A DNA stretch of 64,000 bases from NCBI RefSeq assembly GCF_963678635.1, contig NC_087065.1, positions 67,241,374 to 67,305,373 on the forward strand. Reading direction: 5' to 3'. The position numbers and the translations under genes are program-made. The notes below the pieces were generated by a model. It did no database searches. It saw only the letters and a list, made by a program, of their open reading frames with translations, and had not been told where the DNA came from. Shown one piece after another: positions 49,912 through 62,452 of the stretch. Within the stretch, counting starts at the first letter, position 1. Each line of letters begins with the position of its first letter. This DNA comes from Symsagittifera roscoffensis (taxonomy: Eukaryota; Xenacoelomorpha; Acoela; Convolutidae).

Positions 49912-52024
49912 CTGCAACACATCAGATATGTTACTGTCTCAGACATACATAATTCATACAAAACCAAACAATACACATACTGAAGAAGACGCGAAAAAAA
50001 ATAAAGCAAGGGTTTTGCCAATGAAAAAGTTTATTTATAAAATAGCGTTTTTGTTCTATCAAAAAAGTCTTTTTTTCTCATTTTCTTCCTCTATTTTATT
50101 GCAACTCACAGAGCGATCAGAAATAAGCGAATAAGATTAGAGAGATTTTAAGTACCATCTGCGTTGACTTTTGACTTCGATCGCTAAAATAGTCAACATG
50201 AATGTAACATTCATAGATTAATTGCACTTTCTGAGGAGACAATAAATACAAGAATTCGAAAATTCATACCTGGAGTAAATAAAATATTTTTACAGAATCA
50301 TTAAACGTTTCAAAAATAGTCACATTCAATAGAAGGTTGAAAATGGTTACAGAAATTGAAAAACAAAAAAAACCGAAAATATTTGAAAAACAACAAGAAA
50401 AACGGTCAAAAAACGAATCATTTATTGCGTTATAGCAGCAAAAACTTCAAAACTTCCACAGCCTTATATTATGTCCCAAGTTGCTTGGAGTATAAATGAA
50501 ATTAAAATTTTATACTGCCATAAAATTTTCATTGCCTTTTGCACACACAGCCAAAAGTTAAGGTACCAATGAATGTAACTTTCGTTTAATAGAACTATTG
50601 CATTAATTAAGTTGATTCACTTCAATTGATCACCGGTGAGGTGAGTAAATGTTAAACTGTTTTAATATCCCTGAAAATTATCTTTCAAATCCTGAAATAA
50701 TTGCAAACCCATATAATTTTTAAAAATTCAGCGCACCTCAAATCTTCCGATAGCTTCTGGCAAAACTAGCCACCAAACTTGAAAATAATGCATTAAAAAG
50801 TTTTTAAGGACCTTATTGAACAACAAAAAATTTAGCAAAAAAATTCAAAATAAAAAGACAGACGACGAAAAATCTACAATAATCTTAATTAGGTGAAAAA
50901 ATATTTCAATAATTTTTCTTGAAAACAAAACAACAACTAAAATATCATTGCAACCTGAGTCGATTTATTATAACTGGTATAAAATAACAATTGACATTTC
51001 CCGTTAAGGATTTAGAGATCAATTTTTCATAAATTTAATTATTACCAAAAACTACATCAGTTATGTTAGCTGCAATTAGAACATCTAGAGCTGCGTCCTG
51101 AAACGAGCACACATATTGTCAGACACCTGACAGAAATTTTGAAAATAGTCGATGAACGCAAGAAAACAAAACAAAATTTTGAACTGTCAAATTTCAAAAA
51201 AAAATTTTGGCCTTGAAGTTCTTTGAATTTCAAGAATGATTTACAATTGACATTTGTTGATGAGACAACCCAGTCTTAAAAAACTGAAACAATAATTCAA
51301 TTTCTTAAATCTGTTTTTAAAACCCGTTTTCGAAACCGGAGTTCGATCATGTTTTACCATCAACCTTTCGCAGTTTGACATTGGATTTTTTCGCTTGATA
51401 AAAAAATCAATATCAAAGCGCGAAAATTCAATTTGAGCGTGAACAAAACATTATTACGAGGCCAAATTGAGCCTTACATTTTTGGTGTCTGTGACCCACT
51501 GAAATCCAGAGACAAATCTTCAACAAGTTCCAAACTGTGAGTGGATTCCATTAACAAAGTTTCCGTGGTTTCCGCGCACAAATGACTAACGTAAGTTTTT
51601 TGGCACATTAGTTTTGTCGCGTATTCTGCAACGAGTGAATATAGCTAGTTGCTCCAACCTGCAAATGTCATTGGATTCTACCAATTGTATGCGGATGCCG
51701 CAAATATCAGCAGATTCATCGAAATTTCAGTGTAGACTTCAATGATGCAAGGGGTTTCCGCAAATTGCATGCGGATTGCGCAAATTGTACGCGGATTCCG
51801 TAAATGTGAGCGGGTTCCGCAAAAATGTAAACTATAACGCAATAACGCATATTTTTTTGTGGATTCCACAAAATTTTTCGAGTTTTACAAACTTTGTTGC
51901 GGATACCGCAAACTCCGCTTTTTGGAGCAATTTTGAGTGATACATTTGTTTCAGTTTTTTGTTCATCGAAAAACATTTCATCGAAACTATGGAAATTTTC
52001 AGTTGCAAAAACTTCATCACTCAC

Positions 52025-52058
52025 TGGTTTCTTGTTCGAAGACGTAGACTTCCTGGGG
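52025..52058 (-). CDS. Host gene microexon f (28 or 34 nt)
   Basis: Donor ACCA|GTGAGT is strong. Two acceptors are possible, CCACAG (start 52058) or CCCCAG (start 52052), both in phase. It encodes (PQ)EVYVFEQET and ends with one base that completes AAT with exon g. It is the only piece between exons e and g that links them in phase. Confidence 0.5.
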
Positions 52059-52672
52059 CTGTGGATGTATTCTTTTATTGCTTGTTGGGTCTAAACACCA
52101 TAAAAAAATCAGTTGGATTAAGACCTATTTGTCGGAATACTTCAAAGAAGCATATTATTTGTACAATAGAATCTTGCTACCACAGAAACGATATCAAAAT
52201 CAATCAATAAGTCAATAAGAATAAGAGTTTGAAATTGTCCTCAAAAAGAAGGGTTAGTCATGTTGTTGTTGGATGGGGGGAGCGGTGCTTGTGATAGTTG
52301 CTATTTTAGTCATAGCAAAAGACGGTTTGAAATGAATTATCAACCGTCACCAGTCATTGTCACTCTATTATCATCTCGCCTTAAATAAACCAGAAAATTT
52401 AAAATTCCAAAAACAAAATTTCTCGTGAAAAGCACGTAAAAAAAGTTGCAGAATGTTTTTGCATACCAAATTTTGAATTAAAGGGCTTTGAAATTGTACA
52501 GCACTTTTCCCCCTACGAGTTTTCTTTTAGGTAACTAAAATTGAGCAAAAAATATTGCCTATTATTCGGAAATTGAAGTCGAATACGAAAATTTTTTCAA
52601 ACTTTCTGTTGAAAATTTCAGCGAAACTTTTCACGCTTTCGATGTGAAAAACTGTTCAAAATTACACTGCAC

Positions 52673-52845
52673 CTTTCTGGCTTCGACAGCCCATTTGTCG
52701 TTGATGTTGGCACTGCTGATGGTTGATGATGTTTTCCCACTGGAGGAGGAGAGAGGGGTGGTCTGCGTATGGGAAACAAGGTTTTCTCCACTCTTCAGTC
52801 GAGTGGGGGGCGGTTTGAACTTGAAGCTCCCCTCATTCAGGGAGT
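52673..52845 (-). CDS. Host gene exon e (173 nt)
   Basis: Acceptor CGATTTAG|ACTCCC completes a GAC codon with exon d; donor AGAAAG|GTGCAG ends in phase 0. Encodes SLNEGSFKFKPPPTRLK, then a Ser/Thr-rich run and NINDKWAVEARK. An alternative acceptor 14 nt upstream would put a stop in frame, so this one is preferred. Confidence 0.75.
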
Positions 52846-53332
52846 CTAAATCGACACTAGAAATCGAGCCGAAAAAAAAAATCAAAAAACTTGAGAATCG
52901 ACAGATATAAAACAAAGTAATTATGATAATTTATAATAATTACTTACTTTTGTATCAATCAATTCTCAAATGGGTCCATTTTTTGCACTAAACTATTCAA
53001 TGGTTTTAACGGGCTTTTTAATTACTCTGTTATTATATTTTACCATTTTGAGTGTTACTCTCCTGGTTTGGAGTCAGTGTTTTTTTGAGAATGCAGTCAA
53101 AATTTTGACAGGTCATAAAGTAGAACATCATAAACCAATCAGAGTCGAGATAAGAAAACAATCGTACGAAAAAAAAAGTTATTTTTTTAATGATTCTTGC
53201 GTAAGTTTGTTTTCTCATCTCGATTCTGTTTAATTTATGAGCTCTTGTTGTGTATTTTGTGACTTGCTTATTTGCTACATAATCTTTTTTTCGGATGCTT
53301 TATGGCTGGAAAATATGATAGCATTTTCTTAC

Positions 53333-53536
53333 CAAACGAGTTGATGTTATGAGAACTATTCGATATGAGCTTGGCTTGTTGGTTCGCCATCTGCATTATC
53401 TTCTCCAGGGTCCTGGGAGTGTTTTTAGGTTCGAATGAGTGCAATTGTCCATTCAAGTCTAGATTCTTTGGGGGGACATAGCTCTTCGTTTTCCCAAAAC
53501 CCTTCGGAGTCATCATGAAAGGAGCTCGACTCGATC
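53333..53536 (-). CDS. Host gene exon d (204 nt)
   Basis: Acceptor GATTGCAG|GATCG and donor TTTG|GTAAGA. Phase 1 in and phase 1 out. Encodes SSRAPFMMTPKGFGKTKSYV, then a segment with TPRTLEKIMQMANQQAK. Charged, no domain recognised. Confidence 0.8.
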
Positions 53537-53842
53537 CTGCAATCATAACTAACATTAGGTTATTAAATAAAAATCACTCAAGTATTAATTCTAAATGGTT
53601 AAATCCTTAAATGATATACATAATTTAGGTATTATAGATGATGGCTCAAGCAAATTGCAACAGAATCTTATTGAAAATCAATTCTTTCATCAATGACGCT
53701 TGCCTTTTGTCAAGGTTGCTTATATACTTTTTTTTGGTTTCATCTTTTTTTAAAAAAATATGTTCAGAAAAAGAGACTTTTTTTGCATTATAAAATTTTT
53801 TTATATGAGTAACAAAAATTGGATATCTCTTAAGTTCTTCAC

Positions 53843-54568
53843 CCTCAATATGGGGTTCGTATTTGGGTGGCGAACAACTTCCGTGGGAGTGTGATTTCGC
53901 ACATGATTGTGCACGGATGGTGTAGCTCATCGCGCCGTCAGATTTCTGCGACTCTTTACTTCCCGTTGGTTTATTAGACGAGTTCTCTGACCCGATAACT
54001 TCTTCGACCACCGGCGTGGTCTGTAGCTTTCCAGGAGTACCTTTGGGATCCTCGAAATCCAGGCACCGACCACTCACGTCTCCATCTTGATCAGTGCTGT
54101 CATAGCGCAACAAATCTTCAACATTCAGATGGAATGAATTGTCGCCTTCTTCGAAATTCTGAAAACGAGGCGTTAGAACACCGAGTTCTTTGAATTGTAA
54201 ATTCGGCGTTGATTTTCTTCGATCTTGAGGTCCAACACTATTGTAAACATCTGAATCGTCCTGCGCGTTGCTTTTTGTTTTTGTATCATCATTTCCTGAT
54301 TTATTTCCAAGAGCTTTACCGATGTCATTCGATAATTTCGGAACTCGAAAACTGTTGCTAATGGTCGATTCGTTTGCTATGACATCCGAGTTGCCTGGAG
54401 TTTTGTCTCGGATTATCGGGTACGTCTGTCGTCTTTTCGCCGACGGGGCTGGTCTTGCAGGTACCTTGGGGGGATCTATTTCCTTCACTGTCGGTTGAGG
54501 ATAAGAATTGTAATTGTTCGATGAGTTGGATGTCCAGTTTGCAATTGCAGCATTCTGTGATGTGTAAG
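53843..54568 (-). CDS. Host gene exon c (726 nt)
   Basis: The largest exon. Acceptor GGATTTTAG|CTTAC, donor TGAGG|GTGAAG (weak, but it gives the correct phase with exon d). About 242 residues, hydrophilic and probably disordered: Asn/Ser-rich start, PPKVPARPAPSAKRR, then acidic Ser/Asp stretches (LNVEDLLRYDSTDQDGD) and SPPKYEPHIE. Looks like a scaffold or regulatory protein. No family is recognised. Confidence 0.8.
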
Positions 54569-54890
54569 CTAAAATCCCAAAAATCTGTTAAACAATTTTT
54601 TGCAGCTAGCCTTTCCGGTTGTTTAAAAGAAGATAAAATTTGTTTTTGTTTTATTCAAACCAAAACTCAATTTACAACGAAAAAATCATAGCTAGTTTGC
54701 GTTGTTTCGCACAATGAAAGTTTGTTAAAAAACCTTTTAAAAGTCACTTCTTTTCGAATAAAATCTTTTAAAACAGAATACAGAATTAGCTGGGCAAAAA
54801 CTAAAATCATTCTGTATAAATTTAATTTTTTAAGGCATGTTACTAAGATTCCAAAATAGGATATAAAAAAACGAATAAAAAACAGCGTAC

Positions 54891-55173
54891 GTGTAAAAGC
54901 AGTTTGCCTCTGCGCGACTAGCAAATTTTTCTTTTTCTGAAGATTTTTGGCAACTTTCAAATCAGTCAGTTGACCGAATAAAGAACCACCAGCTGTCCTT
55001 TCCCTGGCTGATCCAACTTCTTTGACAACTCTGTCCAGGGTGGGTGATTTGATTGACACTAGGGGCTGCTGGGAGGATTTTCTGGCCAGCAGCCTCTTCT
55101 GAACAGACGCTTCGATGTTTTTGGCAGACACACCTCGTGCTGCTATTTGTTTCTTCGAGCTATCAGTTTTTGC
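54891..55173 (-). CDS. Host gene exon b (283 nt)
   Basis: Acceptor CCTTTCAG|GCAAAA in phase 0; donor TTACAC|GTACGC in phase 1, which completes CCT with exon c. Encodes a basic segment including SAKNIEASVQKRLLARKSSQ and LTDLKVAKNLQKKKNLLVAQ, perhaps helical. Confidence 0.8.
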
Positions 55174-58100
55174 CTGAAAGGTTTTAAGACATTGTATAAG
55201 CTGTAGTTTCTAGTTATTGCGATGTCCCGCTCTTGAAGCCCACGTTATTTTACCCCCTTGTTTGCACCCCTTTTCTTATAACCCCAAGTAACATGATAAC
55301 CTCATTAAAATTTAACCTCTTTTAAAACCTATAATTTGTTTCAATTTCAGTATGACTACAATAATAGCAGTATTCCAATTATTTTGATCCAGCCCAAAAA
55401 AATATTCTTAATTCATTTGATGCACTTGACTAAAAATTATTGCCTTTTGACTAGCTAAGGAATTAATTCCTCGTTCAGGCATTTAAAACAGAGATAACCC
55501 ACATAGTGCTAATTGAAGAAAACAGAAAGCGTTTGTGAGTTTTATTTAGAGAAACCTGCCCTGCTATTTAAACATTCTTATACCATTCTTTGAGCTTTAA
55601 TGCTTAACGCAAGTGTCCATTTTACATACACTTCCAAAAACAAACAGTAGTGATAAAAGGCCACGAGTACTTTCTTAAACGCAAAATAACAAGGCCAACT
55701 GTGCATTTTGTGAATTGTAAGCGGATTCAGCAACAAGGACGCTCCTTTTGTTCTTCTTTTGTTCTTTTATTTTCTTTGATTGTTCTGACAAATTTTTAAT
55801 ATGTTGAAAGACTCGTCTCTGGAACCCAGGAACAAACAGACACAAAACTGTGCGCCTATCCAGAGCACATTTTGGCCTCTTAAATAAAAACAAAAACCTC
55901 TACGAACAGAAACTTCTCAGTATATCAACAACAATTACGGATGGAGAAAAGTTTGTTAGAACGAAGGGTGAACATAATCATGAATTTTCTATCGGAAAAC
56001 GGGATGCTTGACTAGCTTTGAAAAGTATCATGGGTCTGAGCGATATTCATACCCCAATTCTTGCTGTCACAACCACAATTTATCCCATAATGGACAGCAT
56101 TGCCTCGCAACTAGCCCTACCAATTAAAAAAAACATAGTTTGAAATGCACAACGACTAAACAACAAACGAAAACTGGTTTTAACAGTCTCCCCAGTAACC
56201 AGCAACTTTGAAATGCCCAAATTATTCAAAAAAAACTTCACTATTCAACCGTAGACAAAAAGATTGCGAGAGATTTGGTTTTTCGGCGAACCTGGAATCC
56301 AACATGTGCTAGAAAAATCAAATTTTTGGTTGGCTGACAGACCTTTTAATGTCACTCCTTAAAGTTTTTACTCTTCATATTGTTCGTTACTATTTGGCCT
56401 TTCAGGTATAGCTCTCGCGTGCATATATGTTTTCCCACCTAAAGCAAACGAAATACACCTAACACTCTTTTTGAGAAGCCTTAGAAAATATCGCCCCTGA
56501 TAAGGGAATTTAGAAGGTTTTGCTCAAAATTGCTGTCGGCTTGGTTCTTTCGTTTTCCGCAATTTTATATACAAAAAACTAAGAAACTCGGATAAGAAAG
56601 GGAGTGGAAAAAAAACAAACCACGAATTTACATTACCCTAAATGGTTTTTGAAAAAGATGCTGTAAAAAATTCGCAGGATGAAATAGTCGAAGAAGGTCA
56701 AATAGTTGGCAATGGAACAAAAAAAGGCAAAAAATTTGCAAAAATTGTCAAGCTTTGCTTGTATTTTTTGAATCCAACTACATAAAAAAATTCCTTGTCA
56801 CGAGTCAAGAAGTCCAACTCTCCCTTCATTTTGAAGACAAAGAGATGCGGCATCACCTGTCTGGGCCGAAAAAAAAACAAACGCTGTAGCAGGGTGTAGC
56901 ATTTTGGAAAGTATTTGGAAAGTAAAAGAAAAAATGTAAAGAAAAAGATACTTTCGTTCGAAAACTCAAATTCGTTAATGCCTGCAGTGGGCACTAATTT
57001 ACAAAAAAGTTGAAACTAAGGCGTCCTTAACAAAAATAGCTGAATATTAGGCGTCTTCGTGAAAAAAAATCTGATTTGTTATTCTTTCACGCTATGGCCA
57101 ACATCGGTTAAAAAGTTTGTTCATTTGTTTTTAAAATGAATTTTTGAAATAAATAAACATTGTTGGAACAGACGTCTCATTGCAGTCTGCCGGAAAGGCG
57201 AAAAATGCAATGTCTTGACTCGCAATCGAAAAATGCTGTCTCTAGCAGCTTAGTCCCGGAACGATTGCACCTTTGGCCGGATGCTAGATTGGTCTAGGAG
57301 CTGGCGAAGTTGTTAGACAATGAGTTTTTTGCGACAATTGAAACAAAAACTGAAGGAAAAAAATAGATGGTTCCAAAATTTAAATCAGCTTTACCTTATA
57401 ATAATTAGTGTATGAAAAACGCATAGAATTTTTTGTCACAAACTTTATCCGCTTCACATAATTTTTGAAATCAACTGTTTCATATAATTTTTGAAATCAA
57501 TCGCAGAAAAAATCAAAATCATGTTTAAGTTTGGACACATCTATTTTTTGGGCTACTAGTTTATATCATGCCAGTTGGATTAGTTCTCAAAATCAAATCA
57601 AATTCATATCAAAGTCTAGACTACATGCACGGTCACTTTTTTTAAATCTAAACCGTTTTTAGTAGCGTGTAAGATACTTTGCTTTTTCTTGCATATTTCT
57701 TTGCAATTAAAGCTTTGATGTTTACCGGCGCTTTGGTTTTGAATCTTTTTTAAAAAAAAATCAGTTTGATTCAGACAGTTGTTTTTAAAAAGGGCTCAAA
57801 TTAAACTTAGTTATCTAATCTGGTGTTAAATGAGAGGAGGTTAAGAAAAAGGGGTTAACAAATGCGGGGTTATAAACTTGATAACTATTTTTTGCCTACA
57901 TCACAACCTTTTGATTTTATAGTAAAATAACTTCTGCGACTTCCAAAAGAACATCAAATTCCCTGATTGTTTTTTTTATGATCATAGCTACGAGTAAAAC
58001 CAAAGACGCGACAACTCGCAAGGAAACACAACTGGTATTAAAATACAACTCGCAATAAACTCACCGCCGTTGTCGCGCCAACGTGGTAGGACTTTATACA

Positions 58101-58480
58101 AAATTTAGAGCCACTTTTCGCCCACCGGTGACTTTTAACTAAAATTCTTAAGTTATCATTGAGTTTTCAAATTTTGTGAGTTGTCAATTTCTATAAAATT
58201 TGTCTTTTGTTGCGAGTTGTCTTTTATCGCGAGTGATCGCAGTTTTGCTGGTATATATTGAAACATTTTTTCTCTGTTTTGAGAAACACGCAGTCCATTG
58301 ACCAGAGTCATAAAATGAATTTGTAAGATAGTATAAAGTAAGGACCCTTTTGGCGATGAGGGCTAAATTTTTTGGAAGAAAGCATCAACAACACCCCTCT
58401 TCCTCCTAGTTTTGAAACAAACTTGAGCTCAGATAAAATTATAGATAACTTTGTGAGTCCAACGAAGCTAATTAACTTAC
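55174..58480 (-). other. 3.3-kb intron of the host gene
   Basis: Lies between exons b and a. AT-rich, with no supported nested gene. The minus-strand ORFs at 55675-55893 and 56698-56994 are low-complexity and lack usable context. Confidence 0.6.
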
Positions 58481-58653
58481 CATGAGTGGTGGGTATGTGC
58501 GACTGGTGACGGAAGTCCTGGTTCTCTTGGCCGACTTTGGTTTTCTCGGCGTCCTTTGTTTCCTCCCACTGGACTCCGTCGGCACTCTCCGTGGCTCTTC
58601 ACCAGGTGAGACAATCTGGATGTTCTGTGAAGACTCTGTCGCACGCATCAACG
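58481..58653 (-). CDS. Host gene exon a (173 nt)
   Basis: Acceptor TTTCAAG|CGTTG, donor CTCATG|GTAAGT. Encodes IQIVSPGEEPRRVP, then a very basic RKQRTPRKPKSAKRTRTS stretch. It joins exon b in phase 0 across a 3.3-kb intron. Upstream exons must lie beyond it, possibly past the assembly gap. Confidence 0.8.
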
Positions 58654-58924
58654 CTTGAAAAAAAAAGAAAAAACTGGATTTTTAATTTTTTCTTTTGAAA
58701 AATTGAAAGAAAAACAATCTCGGATTACATTAGAATCAACTGAAAATCGTGGATATTAATCTGCTGACTCTGTAATTTTATGATTTTGCAAATGAGGTTG
58801 GGTTTGGTTTATGCTTTGGACTCTAAATGATACTCTGAAATGAGTTGATGACTTTGGATCTTTTGCGGCAAAGTTGTTTCAGTAGGCCCATAAAATAAAA
58901 GCATAAATCTAAGTAGCATAGTTC

Positions 58925-59124
58925 NNNNNNNNNNNNNNNNNNNNNNNNNNNNNNNNNNNNNNNNNNNNNNNNNNNNNNNNNNNNNNNNNNNNNNNNNNNN
59001 NNNNNNNNNNNNNNNNNNNNNNNNNNNNNNNNNNNNNNNNNNNNNNNNNNNNNNNNNNNNNNNNNNNNNNNNNNNNNNNNNNNNNNNNNNNNNNNNNNNN
59101 NNNNNNNNNNNNNNNNNNNNNNNN
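58925..59124. other. Assembly gap, 200 N
   Basis: Exactly 200 N, a conventional scaffold-gap length, so the true distance is unknown. Confidence 0.99.
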
Positions 59125-59264
59125 CATTGGACGTCTGGTAGGGCTAGCGTTTTTGCTTACGCTTACAACACTCAGCTATTTAACGTTTTTTAATGTAAAT
59201 TCAAATTCGCAACGTGGTTTTAAAAAATAACTTCAAAGTTGAAATGCCACTTTAGAATTTTTGT

Positions 59265-59876
59265 CAGGTCGTTTCTACCGTCAAGGAGGACGCTAAGCAT
59301 TTTAACGAATACTTTGCAAATATTGGCGCCAGAATTTCAAAAAAAAACCAACTTGCATGGAAAATAATGTTATCCTTCAGCAGCCATCGTTGTTTTTGAA
59401 AAAAAAAAATGATTCGACTGAAGGTATTGAAGTCATTGAGAAACTAAAAATTAAATATAGTATAGATTGCTATGATATCAACACTGTTCTCATCAAGCAT
59501 TTAAAGAATATGCTAGAAGGCCCTTAGACTGAAATTTTTAGTGACTGCCTAACCTCAGGAATCTATCCAAACTGTTTAAAGATTGCAAAAATTGTACCAA
59601 TTTTCATGGAAGGAAAAATCGATGACCCCTCAGACTATAAACAAACTTCGGTTCTTCCAGTTCTGGGAAAATTTTTTGAACGTTCAATTTTCAGACGAGT
59701 CCAATCCTATGCAGACAAATTTAATATCATCCGAAACACTCACTTTGGCTTCAGACCAAAAAGGAGCACTAATGACGCCATCCTCACATTGTTGGAAGAA
59801 GTTTCAACATCGCTATCGAACAAAAAACTAACTGTTCAAAATAAACTTTTAGACATAACAAATGTTCGCGCTTAAA
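59265..59876 (+). pseudogene. Truncated LINE (non-LTR) reverse transcriptase fragment
   Basis: DAKHFNEYFANIGARIS at 59289 is like the pre-RT linker of LINE ORF2. After a frameshift and an in-frame TAG, 59530-59830 encodes IAKIVPIF...DDPSDYKQTSVLPVLGKFFE and, further on, HFGFRPKRSTNDAILTLLEE, the N-terminal RT motifs of Jockey/CR1-type elements. The catalytic FADD part is absent. It ends at a stop near 59876. Confidence 0.8.
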
Positions 59877-60238
59877 TTAATGACGTCATTATAGCGCGAA
59901 AGTGAAAAAGCTAAAATTAGATTTGCTTAGACAAAAGGCCTTGAAAAACTACTGGTTTGTCCGATTAAGGTCAGTTTGCCATCAAAATGTTTATAGATTT
60001 TTGAGATTGTTGAAAACCGTATTGCTAAAATGCTAACCGAAAATGTTAAACTGATTGTTGTCATATATTACTTACTCTTCATATTATCTGTTAAGTTGCC
60101 GATAATTTACAGATTTTGAAGCAGGTTTTTGTAGATCTTACAGGATACGAGAGTGCGGCACATTTTGGTCCGCCGACCCGGACCCGATATTCCGGACGAT
60201 ATTCCAGAGGATTTTCAGGACGATATTCTGGACAGTAC

Positions 60239-60554
60239 GACCCAATTGGCCGAAAGTGACCAATTAGCCGAAATTTTTCCAGAGACGACCCAATTGGCCG
60301 AAAGTGACCAATTAGCCGAAATTTTTCCAGAGACGACCCAATTGGCCGAAAGTGACCAATTAGCCGAAATTTTTCCAGAGACGACCCAATTGGCCGAAAG
60401 TGACCAATTAGCCGAAATTTGTCCAAACACGACCCAATTGGCCGAAATTGTGCAATTAGCCGAAAGTTGCCCTGAAGTATCCGAATTGGCAAAAATTGTC
60501 CAATTAGTCGACATTTGTCCAAACTTGACCCAATTGGCAGAAACTGTGCAATAG
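60239..60554. repeat. 48-bp minisatellite built of 24-bp halves
   Basis: Four near-perfect 48-bp units (60239, 60287, 60335 and 60383), then about two and a half degenerate ones. Each unit holds two similar 24-bp halves (CAATTGGCCGAAAGTGAC and CAATTAGCCGAAATTTTT). The plus frame encodes a 16-residue repeat of the type QLAESDQLAEIFPETT inside a 133-codon ORF (60153-60554). The minus strand is open as well, so I do not call a gene. Confidence 0.9.
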
Positions 60555-60601
60555 CCGAAAGTGGCCCTTCAGTTATCCTGATTGTGGATTGTGGACACCC
60601 A

Positions 60602-62452
60602 TTTTTTCTCGACACTCGAAGTTTTCTGTGGAATTTGGATTCTACCGGTGAACGCCTCTACAAAACTTGTAAGACTAAAAAACCAAAACTTTATCCATTT
60701 GTGCTAACTTGCTGATTTGATGCTTTAAATTCTGATGCGAGGTTTTTTGATGGCAAAATCGTAACCCCCAATTTTTCTCTATACCAAAACCCGATCAGAA
60801 AATTTTTTGTGGGTTTAGGAAAAAACCGGCCTCATAAACCTTAATTACGTTATCCTAACACCGTGTTTCTAAGCTCAACACCGTATCGAAAAAAAAAGGG
60901 CAAAAATTTTGAAAAAAAAAAAATTGAAAATTTTTGATTTTTTTTTTCCAAAAATTTTAAAGTTTTGCAAATTATTCAGCAAAGCGCCTAGTTTCATAAT
61001 AATTTAATTTAAACGACCGAGTCGAGTTTTTTGCCCCAAGTGTTGGACTTAAAAAAAAAAAAAAAAAAAAATCAAAACTTCGCAAACGCATCAGGTTATT
61101 GTTGGAACTTGAACCGTTGGGTGAAAACGTGGAAAAAAAAAATTTTCGAAAAAAAAAAAAAAATTCGAAAAAAAAAAAAAAATTTTGGAAAATTTTCGAA
61201 AAAAATCCGAAATTTTCGAAAAAAAAAAAAAAATCTGAAAAAACGCCGGGTTTATTCTTGAAACGTGGTGCAGCTAACTAAACTAGTTCAATTGGATAAA
61301 ATTAGCCGTAGTCCAGACCCGTAGCGTATTATTAAGCAAATCGTCTTACCTTTTGCTACAACCTTGTTAGCTCAGGGTGTTGCGGGAGGTCAGGTCGCGG
61401 TTTGCTTGATTCCCTCCCTCTTAAGTTGATTTAAATCACTAAATGTTCATACTAGCTGCTAGCTCGCTGCACCACGCTTTGAAAAAACTGTCCCCCGCTT
61501 CGCAAAAGCGTGTATCTCAATCGACACTCGAAGTTTTTTCTCGACACTCGAAGTTTTCTGTGGAATTTGGATTCTACCGGTGAACGCCTCTACAAAACTT
61601 GTAAGACTAAAAAACCAAAACTTTATCCATTTGTGCTAACTTGCTGATTTGATGCTTTAAATTCTGATGCGAGGTTTTTTGATGGCAAAATCGTAACCCC
61701 CAATTTTTCTCTATACCAAAACCCGATCAGAAAATTTTTTGTGGGTTTAGGAAAAAACCGGCCTCATAAACCTTAATTACGTTATCCTAACACCGTGTTT
61801 CTAAGCTCAACACCGTATCGAAAAAAAAAGGGCAAAAATTTTGAAAAAAAAAAAATTGAAAATTTTTGATTTTTTTTTTCCAAAAATTTTAAAGTTTTGC
61901 AAATTATTCAGCAAAGCGCCTAGTTTCATAATAATTTAATTTAAACGACCGAGTCGAGTTTTTTGCCCCAAGTGTTGGACTTAAAAAAAAAAAAAAAAAA
62001 AATCAAAACTTCGCAAACGCATCAGGTTATTGTTGGAACTTGAACCGTTGGGTGAAAACGTGGAAAAAAAAAATTTTCGAAAAAAAAAAAAATTCGAAAA
62101 AAAAAAAAAATTTTGGAAAATTTTCGAAAAAAATCCGAAATTTTCGAAAAAAAAAAAAAAATCTGAAAAAACGCCGGGTTTATTCTTGAAACGTGGTGCA
62201 GCTAACTAAACTATTTCAATTGGATAAAATTAGCCGTAGTCCAGACCCGTAGCGTATTATTAAGCAAATCGTCTTACCTTTTGCTACAACCTTGTTAGCT
62301 CAGGGTGTTGCGGGAGGTCAGGTCGCGGTTTTGCTTGATTCCCTCCCTCTTAAGTTGATTTAAATCACTAAATGTTCATACTAGCTGCTAGCTCGCTGCA
62401 CCACGCTTTGAAAAAACTGTCCCCCGCTTCGCAAAAGCGTGTATCTCAATCG
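60602..62452. repeat. Direct tandem duplication, unit about 932 bp
   Basis: Unit 1 at about 60602-61533 and unit 2 at about 61534-62452 are almost identical apart from lengths of poly-A runs. Both contain clustered poly-A and TTTTCGAAAA blocks, and both end with the first 27 or so codons of the ORF at 62372. The junction near 61520-61545 carries a repeated TCGACACTCGAAG. Confidence 0.9.

Noticed and set aside
58909-59127. ORF spanning the N run
   Set aside because: Produced only by unknown bases.
61031-61281. Lys-rich ORFs in poly-A blocks
   Set aside because: Pure homopolymer translation.
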